7,749 nucleotides of DNA, taken from positions 2,630 to 10,378 of the forward strand of contig DCTQ01000045.1 in NCBI GenBank assembly GCA_002329395.1. The letters are read 5' to 3'. The translations under genes and the position numbers were made by a program. The first letter of the stretch is position 1. Each line of letters opens with the position of its first letter. A model generated the notes under the pieces. It was not told the DNA's origin and did not search any database. It worked only from the letters and a program-made list of their open reading frames with translations. The DNA is from Candidatus Avelusimicrobium alvi. GTDB lineage: Bacteria; Elusimicrobiota; Elusimicrobia; Elusimicrobiales; Elusimicrobiaceae. Below are positions 1 to 5,402 of the stretch, one piece after another.

Positions 1-461
1 AAAGCCTGGACGCCGAAGCGCAGCAGAACGCCCGCCGCGACGAAGTGGCCCAGATTGAAAACCACTTGGTAAAAGTGAATAATTTTGACCTGCCCCAGAG
101 CCTGGTGGAAGAATATACCGAATCTTCCTTGAACAACTTTGTGCGCAGCATGACCCAGCTGAAACCCGAACAGCTGACGGCTGAACAGAAAAAAACCTTT
201 GAAGAGCGCATCCGCCCCAGCGTGGAGAAGGACCTGCGCATCGGCTACATTGTGCACGCCATCGCCAAAAAGGAAAACCTGGAAGCCACCGAGGCGGACT
301 GGAAAGCCGAGCTGGACAAGAGCCTTTCCGCCAACGCCCAGAATAAAGAAGACGAAAAGAAAATCAAAGCTTTCTTTGAAGAACGCAAAGCGCATGTGCT
401 GGCCACGCTCAGCGAACGCAAAGTGTTTGATTTCCTTAAAGCGCAAGCCAATTATAAATAG
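1..461 (+). CDS. tig: Trigger factor, C-terminal part (5' end outside window)
   Basis: This is the last 152 residues of an open frame that enters from the left edge; the first whole codon is at base 3, and the GTG at 45 is internal. Trigger factor is the ribosome-bound chaperone and peptidyl-prolyl isomerase that receives nascent chains. The visible part matches its helical C-terminal chaperone domain: an amphipathic helix leading to a 'FDLPQSLVEEY' segment (the family's usual 'elP..lv..e' turn), then a long helix with 'RPSVEKDLRIGYIVHAIAKKE' type spacing (the family's 'A...vk..lll..ia..e'), an acidic linker, and a final helix ending in 'LSERKVFDFLKAQA', close to the typical 'l...kv.dfl...a' end. 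The ribosome-binding and FKBP domains are outside the window. It ends in TAA and is followed by a strong terminator, so any clpP/clpX partner is not directly downstream. The identification rests on motif pattern in a divergent domain. Confidence 0.85.
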   Translation, partial: SLDAEAQQNARRDEVAQIENHLVKVNNFDLPQSLVEEYTESSLNNFVRSMTQLKPEQLTAEQKKTFEERIRPSVEKDLRIGYIVHAIAKKENLEATEADWKAELDKSLSANAQNKEDEKKIKAFFEERKAHVLATLSERKVFDFLKAQANYK

Positions 462-481
462 TTTCTGCCGGAACGAATTCA

Positions 482-510
482 CCCCGCCCGGACAATGGGG
501 CGGGGAGTTT
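482..510 (+). terminator. GC-rich hairpin just after tig
   Basis: CCCCGCCC (482-489) pairs perfectly with GGGCGGGG (498-505) around an 8-base loop, 21 bases after the tig stop. Only a short 'agttt' follows, so this is a strong hairpin with a poor U-tract. It may be a weak terminator or an mRNA 3'-end stabiliser, with the main stop at 585-614. Confidence 0.5.
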
Positions 511-584
511 CGTCCCCGGATACGGGCCGTTTTCCAAGCTGTAACCAAACGGTGCATGGCCTGGACAAACGGTTTTAACCTCAG

Positions 585-614
585 GGAGCGGATTTGCTGA
601 TCCGCTCCTTTTTT
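585..614 (+). terminator. Rho-independent terminator
   Basis: GGAGCGGAT (585-593) pairs perfectly with ATCCGCTCC (600-608) around a 6-base loop (TTGCTG), followed at once by six T's (609-614). This is a canonical intrinsic terminator on the + strand. It lies 124 bases after tig and probably ends the tig transcript, isolating it from the membrane-protein gene at 697. Confidence 0.9.
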
Positions 615-635
615 ATGCCTGATTTATTTTTTCGC

Positions 636-665
636 TTCCCTAAACCGCGTGAAAAAAACTACAAT
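636..665 (+). promoter_or_regulatory. Putative weak sigma70 promoter for the Wzy_C gene
   Basis: TACAAT at 660-665 is a 5-of-6 match to the -10 consensus. The best -35 at a reasonable distance is TTCCCT (636-641, 18-base spacer), which is poor. The region is AT-rich and lies between the terminator at 585-614 and the ATG at 697, which is where a promoter is needed. The predicted transcript would start near 672, giving a leader of about 25 bases. Confidence 0.4.
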
Positions 666-696
666 ATAACCAATCTTAATTTTTTACGGAAAATTT

Positions 697-3303
697 ATGC
701 TAAATCTAACCAAAGCCGCAAAAGAAACCATCTATATGAAAATTATGCGCGTGCTGCTGGCGATGTGTTTCCTCGTCGTGCCGCTCGTGTTTTTTACCGA
801 CTTGACCGCCAATCCGTTCTTTGTGCAGAACGTCCTTTTATATGTGCTGATAGCTTTGCTGTACGGCACGCTGGCCGTCAAATTCCTGCGCTCCAAAGAT
901 ATTGATTTCACCAAAACGTTTTTTGATTTGGCGTTTTTTGTCTACGTTATCACGTGCATCGTGGGGTGGCTCTCGGCGGTTTCTTCCGCGCCGCAGGCTA
1001 TGCGCCAGACGATGTTTTACGGCCTGTTAAATTACGGCAGTCTGCTGTTTATCGTTTCTTTGGGCGCGTATATGCTCAGCAAAAACGTCGTTTTTTCCGG
1101 CACGATAGAAAGCAAAACCAATTATATTTTGCTTTTCCTCGCGTGGGGCGCCCTGTGGTATTTCCTGCCGATGTTAAAAACCCATTTGCTCTCGGACGGC
1201 CTCTTTGCGCAAATGTTTGACTGGTACGGCCTCGTGCTGTGGATTTTGGGCGTATGGCTGGGCGTGCGGGTGCTGAGAAAGCTTACGCAGGAAAACATTC
1301 TGGTGCTGATGTTTGTGGCCGTATTCCTGGCCTGCTGTTACGGCGTGCTTCAGGCGCTGGGGCTTGAATTTTTATGGCCGTTTGAAATCAACCAGTTTGC
1401 CACCAAAGCTTTTTCCACCTTCGGCAATCCGAACTTCCTGTCCTCGGCCGTGGTGATGTTATTGCCGTCTCTGCTCGTATATTATATGCGCACGGACAGC
1501 AAAAAAGATTTTATCGTATACGGGCTGTTGGTGCTGGTGTACATTTTGTTCCTGTCGTTCGGGCTGGCGCGCTCGTGCTGGATTGGAGCGGCGTGCGGAC
1601 TGGTGATGATGTGGATGTTCGGCACCCTGCGCGCGCTTATCTGGCAGCGCAAGGGGCGCGTGTTTTTGCTGGCCCTGCTGGCGGCGGGGGTCGGCTGGGG
1701 TTCCGTGTATGTGGACGGGACGGACGCGCCCAGCCCGGTGGCCAAACGCGCGGCGGAACTGGCGCAGGTAACGCCTTCTAATTTTACGCTTAAAGTGGAC
1801 CGGGAAGATATTTTCCAGTCCCTGCACCAGCGGCTGTTTATGTGGGACGTATCCAAAGAAATTTTCCTGGAACGCCCGGTGCTGGGCAGCGGGCTGGGAA
1901 ATTTCCAGATGGCGTTTGAGCAAAACCAGCCCAAAACGCTTTTGCGCTACCCGAATCTGCGGGAGCTTAAAACCATCACGCCCGCGCCGCATAACGAGCT
2001 TTTCTTCCAGCTGGGGCAGGGGGGGATTGTCGGCCTGGGGCTTTTCCTGTTTATGTTTATGGTGCTCTTTTTAGAAGTGCGCGACTTTGCGGCGCATAAA
2101 AAAGAAGGCGACAAAAAACAGCTTTTGCAGGCGCTTTTCTGCGGTATTCTGGGTATGCTGGCCGACAATATGCTCAACATTTCCCTGCACGCGGTGGTGC
2201 CGGCGTTTATTTTCTGGTGGATGGTTGGAGCGGAAGTCAGCGGCGTGGGTAAAGAAGAACGCCGCATGTCCATCACCGCCAACCCCGTTACGAAAACGGT
2301 GGCCCTGGCCATTTTGGGCGCCAGTGCGGCCGTTTTGGTGTGGCAGGGGCTGTGGCTGGCGAGCGAGTACCGCTCCTTCCTGGGGCAGAAAGACATCGCC
2401 GTCAAAAATTACGATTCCGCCGCGCAGAATCTTGCGCTGGCGCAGTCTTTGTATCCCGCCAATACCGAAGCGGGCTTCCGCCTGGGCAACGTGCTTTTGG
2501 CGCAGGGGAAATACAAAGAGGCTTTGTCCGCCTTTGAAACCACCATGTCCGCCGCCGCGTATCACGAAGAAGTGTATTTCCACGCCGCGCTGGCCGCTTT
2601 GGGTACGCACGACAACAAAAAAGCCGTGCATTATCTGATGGATAATTTAAAACTTCATCCGTATCATTTGCAGGGGTATGTGATGCTGTTGCAGCTGCTG
2701 GACGAAAACGTGATTTACGCCGACGAATCCGCCCTGGCGCTCATGGAGCGCGGCCTGACGCTGTTCCCGTATGAAACCAGCCTGTGGCGCATGGCGGGGG
2801 AAATCTACCAAAAACTCGGCGATACGGAATACGCGAAAAATACCTATAAACGCGGCCTTACCGTGGACACGCTGGACCGCGAGCTCCTGCAGCGGCTGGA
2901 CGCTTTGTATCCGCGCGGGACGGAGAAGCCCGCCGTCATCGCGCAGGCCCGCCGGCTGCAGCGCTACCAGGAAAAGGCCGGCAAGTTTGACAAAATGTCC
3001 GCCTATTACCAGCACCGCCTGCGCTCCGACGTGGAAGCTTATATAGAAGAATATCCCGAAGACACCAACGGCCGCATTCTGCTGGCGCGCGTGCTTTCTT
3101 TGGGCGGCAACGACATCAAGGCCAAAGAAGTGCTGGAAAGCGTGCTGAAAGAATATCCGGACGATTTGTGGGCCAACCTCGCGCTCTCCACGCTCTACTA
3201 TAAGGCCGAGGACGAAGCAAACGCCAAACGCTATTTGCAAAACGCGCTGTTCTATTATCCGCAGAATACGCTGGCGACGGCGCGACTGGAAGCGCTTTCC
3301 TGA
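697..3303 (+). CDS. O-antigen ligase / O-oligosaccharyltransferase family (Wzy_C) membrane protein with C-terminal TPR repeats
   Basis: The product is an 868-residue polytopic inner-membrane protein. Residues about 16-340 hold some ten or eleven hydrophobic segments. 'STFGNPNFLS' (240-249) and 'ARSCWIG' (291-297) match conserved Wzy_C positions. A large, probably periplasmic loop follows (about 338-432) with 'QRLFMW' (378-383), 'RPVLGSGLGNF' (393-403) and 'PHNELFFQLGQGGIVGL' (431-447), whose His432 corresponds to the conserved loop histidine of WaaL/PglL-type enzymes. More membrane spans run to about 552. From about 576 to the end there are roughly five TPR motifs (best at 590-622, 693-726, 790-823 and 824-857). 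Family members move lipid-linked glycans onto lipid A core, protein or growing polymer; the substrate cannot be read here. ATG 697 follows a weak 'GGA' Shine-Dalgarno; ATG 736 is an alternative. The neighbouring T4P operon makes a PglL/TfpO-like pilin glycosylation role possible, but Wzy_C-TPR proteins are widespread and the pil operon has its own promoter. Confidence 0.85.
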   Translation: MLNLTKAAKETIYMKIMRVLLAMCFLVVPLVFFTDLTANPFFVQNVLLYVLIALLYGTLAVKFLRSKDIDFTKTFFDLAFFVYVITCIVGWLSAVSSAPQAMRQTMFYGLLNYGSLLFIVSLGAYMLSKNVVFSGTIESKTNYILLFLAWGALWYFLPMLKTHLLSDGLFAQMFDWYGLVLWILGVWLGVRVLRKLTQENILVLMFVAVFLACCYGVLQALGLEFLWPFEINQFATKAFSTFGNPNFLSSAVVMLLPSLLVYYMRTDSKKDFIVYGLLVLVYILFLSFGLARSCWIGAACGLVMMWMFGTLRALIWQRKGRVFLLALLAAGVGWGSVYVDGTDAPSPVAKRAAELAQVTPSNFTLKVDREDIFQSLHQRLFMWDVSKEIFLERPVLGSGLGNFQMAFEQNQPKTLLRYPNLRELKTITPAPHNELFFQLGQGGIVGLGLFLFMFMVLFLEVRDFAAHKKEGDKKQLLQALFCGILGMLADNMLNISLHAVVPAFIFWWMVGAEVSGVGKEERRMSITANPVTKTVALAILGASAAVLVWQGLWLASEYRSFLGQKDIAVKNYDSAAQNLALAQSLYPANTEAGFRLGNVLLAQGKYKEALSAFETTMSAAAYHEEVYFHAALAALGTHDNKKAVHYLMDNLKLHPYHLQGYVMLLQLLDENVIYADESALALMERGLTLFPYETSLWRMAGEIYQKLGDTEYAKNTYKRGLTVDTLDRELLQRLDALYPRGTEKPAVIAQARRLQRYQEKAGKFDKMSAYYQHRLRSDVEAYIEEYPEDTNGRILLARVLSLGGNDIKAKEVLESVLKEYPDDLWANLALSTLYYKAEDEANAKRYLQNALFYYPQNTLATARLEALS

Positions 3304-3310
3304 CTCGCGC

Positions 3311-3363
3311 CGGGGAAAGTTGGCAGACTTCCCCGTCGGAGCGGGCCGGACGGATGCGTCCGG
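3311..3363 (+). terminator. Two tandem hairpins after the Wzy_C gene, without a U-tract
   Basis: The first hairpin pairs CGGGGAA-GT (3311-3320, one bulged A) with ACTTCCCCG (3327-3335). The second pairs CCGGACG (3346-3352) with CGTCCGG (3357-3363) around a GATG tetraloop. Both begin within 45 bases of the stop codon, the usual place for transcript ends, but neither is followed by T's. They may support Rho-dependent termination, RNA 3'-end protection or partial read-through into the pil operon. Confidence 0.4.
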
Positions 3364-3368
3364 GAAGC

Positions 3369-3415
3369 AAAAGTTAAAAAAAGTGGCTTTACAAACCGCG
3401 CTAAATTGCTATAAT
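3369..3415 (+). promoter_or_regulatory. Strong sigma70-type promoter of the pilus operon
   Basis: TTTACA (3388-3393, 5 of 6 to TTGACA) and a perfect TATAAT (3410-3415) are 16 bases apart. The -10 is preceded by TGC (3407-3409), giving an extended -10. An A-rich tract with AAAA and AAAAAAA (3369-3382) lies where an UP element would sit. Transcription should start near 3421-3423, giving a leader of about 50 bases before the ATG at 3474, with an AGGA Shine-Dalgarno at 3463-3466. No obvious operator is visible. Confidence 0.85.
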
Positions 3416-3473
3416 TCTAATATCTGTGTGTTGCAGGGTATAGACGATACATCGCAAGGGACAGGATTACCGA

Positions 3474-5390
3474 ATGATAAAAACAAATAAATTCTGGAGT
3501 TATTTGATTGTTTCTCTTTTCTGCTTATCTTTGACGAGCGGAAGCTTCGTGTTTGCGGCCTCCCCGGCTAAACAGCTGGCCAAAGGCATCTCGCTTTACG
3601 AACAAAATAAAGACAACGAAGCCATGGATTATTTCATAGACGTGATGGTCTCTGGAGACAAAGACCAGGTCGCCGAGGCCAACAAGTATGTGGAATTGAT
3701 TCACAACCGGATGGGCGGCATTCAGACTCCCGTGGAAGTGGATATTAATTTTAAAGAAGGCGAAGTAAAAAGCCTGGAAGACGTAACCGACTCCGCCGTG
3801 CTGGCCGCACAGCAGGAAGCGGAAGCCGCCGCCGCTGAAGCGGCCGCCAAAGCAGAGGCCGCCAAGGCCGAAGCCGCCGCTAAGGCCGCCGCCGCAAAAC
3901 AGGACACCCTGGCCGAGCTGGAAGCGCAGCAGCAGGCGCTGACGGAACGCATTGAAGCCGACCGGATGGCCGCGCAGGCGCGCGCCGCCGAGGCCCGCGA
4001 AGCCGCCGCCCAAAAAGCGGCCGACTGGAACGAAGCCGCGCTGGAAGCCTCCACCGTGGGCGCCACCGCCGGAGCGCTGGGCTTAACCGCCACCGAACAG
4101 GGCGACCTGGAAGCGATTGACGCGCAGACGGACGCCGTACCCGAAGCCGCCCGCCAGGAAAGCGTGCTGAGCACCACTTCCGAGCCCGCCGCCTCCACTT
4201 TTGCGGATTTGACTTCTCCCGACGCGATTGAAGCGCGCGACATTTACACCCGCCAAAAATTGGAAAGCATGACCGCCGCCGCCGTGGAAAAAATCACCGC
4301 GGCCAAAGGCGTGCACCTCTATTTCCGCGACAACCTGCCCGACGCCATTGATATGGAAGCCGACGTCGTTTTCCAGGGCAACAAATTCCGCCCCGAAGCG
4401 CTGCCGCTTTTAAACAGCATTTATGAACTCTTGGCCCTGACGCAGGACGCGGGCTACGTCATTCTGCCGCCCGGCTCCTATACCGACGATGTAACCCTGT
4501 CCGGCATCCGTCAGGCCATGGCGCTTAATTCCTATTTTGTCAACCGCGGCATCTCGCAGGGCAAACTGCATTACAACATGGGGCTGGTGGACCAGGAACC
4601 GCCCGCCCGCTTTGCCAACCTGAGCGGGCTGTCCATCGTGTTTGATTTCTCCGCCAAGCTTCCCACCCGGATGGAGAAAAACGAAGGCAACGAAAAAGCT
4701 CCTCTTTTGAGCATGGCCGTTGTGCCGCAGTGCCACGCCATTGACCGCTCCCTGGGCGAAGCGTATGCGATTGACTTCTCCGTTTTGGAAACCGTAAACC
4801 CCGTGGACAACTGGGTCATGCAGGTGGTCCAGCACGGCCGCGACGGCAATTTCTACGTCGTACGCCAGCTGGAAGGCTTCACGCCCGTCTACCACCAGAT
4901 TTTGTGGAACGGCAGAAAAGGCATCATCGGGCCCGAACTGCCGTGCGGCAAATACACCTTAGTGTTAACCGCCACCGATTTGAAGGGCCAAAAACAAACG
5001 CTGCGCCGCCGCGTGGTGGTTAAATGTTCCGCGCAGAAAACCGCCGGTTCTTCCTGCACCACCGCCGCGTGCCAAAAAACGGCCGCCGACGATTTGTGCC
5101 CCAAATGCAACTATCAAACGCCGCGCCTGTGGGTAAAACCGGGCCGCACGATGAAGGCGGTTTCCGCCCCCGCCGCGCCGGCCGCGGAGTCGTACAACGT
5201 GCAGGAAACGGTGACGGATACGGCCTCTTACGATACCCCCGATACGCTGGCGGATACGCTCGGTACGGATACGACGTACGCGCCGCTGCCGTCTTCCCAG
5301 CCGTACGCCGCGCCGCAGGGCGCCGCCCCGCAGACGGCCGCGCCCGTGAACAATCCCTATGATATGCCGTATGAACAATACGGAAATTAA
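3474..5390 (+). CDS. Exported multidomain protein: TPR-like, Ala/Glu coiled coil, OmpA-like, FlgD-type Ig-like, Cys-rich tail
   Basis: I do not recognise this 638-residue protein as a named family. Residues 1-29 look like a Sec signal peptide (basic start, hydrophobic core, 'VFAAS' cleavage region, no lipobox). About 30-75 is one TPR-like helical hairpin. About 108-185 is an Ala/Glu/Lys-rich, TolA-like helix. About 296-393 resembles an OmpA C-terminal domain: 'VVFQGNKFRPEALPLLN', then 'SYTDD', 'LSGIRQAMALNSYFVNRGI' and a closing 'LSIVFDF' strand. About 444-517 resembles the FlgD Ig-like fold ('LWNGRKGIIGPELPCGKY', 'LVLTATDLKG'). Cysteines 518, 528, 533, 542 and 545 form a cluster, and 561-638 is a Pro/Ala/Asp/Thr/Tyr low-complexity tail. 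It leads the operon, 12 bases before the PilM-PilN fusion gene, so I infer a periplasmic scaffold or peptidoglycan anchor for that machine. The export call is firm; the OmpA- and FlgD-like calls are motif-level; the function is inference. Confidence 0.75.
   Translation: MIKTNKFWSYLIVSLFCLSLTSGSFVFAASPAKQLAKGISLYEQNKDNEAMDYFIDVMVSGDKDQVAEANKYVELIHNRMGGIQTPVEVDINFKEGEVKSLEDVTDSAVLAAQQEAEAAAAEAAAKAEAAKAEAAAKAAAAKQDTLAELEAQQQALTERIEADRMAAQARAAEAREAAAQKAADWNEAALEASTVGATAGALGLTATEQGDLEAIDAQTDAVPEAARQESVLSTTSEPAASTFADLTSPDAIEARDIYTRQKLESMTAAAVEKITAAKGVHLYFRDNLPDAIDMEADVVFQGNKFRPEALPLLNSIYELLALTQDAGYVILPPGSYTDDVTLSGIRQAMALNSYFVNRGISQGKLHYNMGLVDQEPPARFANLSGLSIVFDFSAKLPTRMEKNEGNEKAPLLSMAVVPQCHAIDRSLGEAYAIDFSVLETVNPVDNWVMQVVQHGRDGNFYVVRQLEGFTPVYHQILWNGRKGIIGPELPCGKYTLVLTATDLKGQKQTLRRRVVVKCSAQKTAGSSCTTAACQKTAADDLCPKCNYQTPRLWVKPGRTMKAVSAPAAPAAESYNVQETVTDTASYDTPDTLADTLGTDTTYAPLPSSQPYAAPQGAAPQTAAPVNNPYDMPYEQYGN
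3795..4028 (+). repeat. Low-complexity Ala/Glu/Lys-rich coding segment
   Basis: GCC/GCN, GAA/GAG and AAA/AAG codons alternate here to encode a TolA-like run of about 78 residues (108-185) rich in 'AEAA', 'AKAEAA' and 'AAAK' units. It is an imperfect, compositionally biased repeat that should form a long rigid helix or coiled coil. It lies between the TPR-like N-terminus and the OmpA-like domain and so could act as a spacer across the periplasm. Confidence 0.7.
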
Positions 5391-5402
5391 TCCGAGGTAA
5401 AT

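Noticed and set aside
506..600. Possible tRNA or structured RNA gene between the two hairpins after tig
   Set aside because: No T-loop (GGTTCGAATCC-like), no cloverleaf arms and no CCA-type end could be assembled; only short pairings were found.
594..905. A + strand frame overlapping the start of the Wzy_C gene
   Set aside because: It starts inside the terminator hairpin and runs out of frame into the Wzy_C gene; the product has no domain-like pattern.
1459..1992. A 177-residue open frame on the - strand inside the Wzy_C gene
   Set aside because: It lies wholly within a well-supported + strand gene, has an Arg/Gln/His-rich composition typical of an antisense frame in GC-rich DNA, and has no recognisable domain.
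3795..4028. Possible CRISPR or tandem-repeat array suggested by the GCCGCC-rich stretch
   Set aside because: There are no regular repeats and spacers; the pattern is codon-biased low-complexity coding sequence in an intact frame.
3722..4243. A 173-residue Ser/Ala-rich - strand frame opposite the coiled-coil region
   Set aside because: It is the complement of the biased GCC/GAA codons of the Ala/Glu-rich segment; low complexity alone keeps it open.
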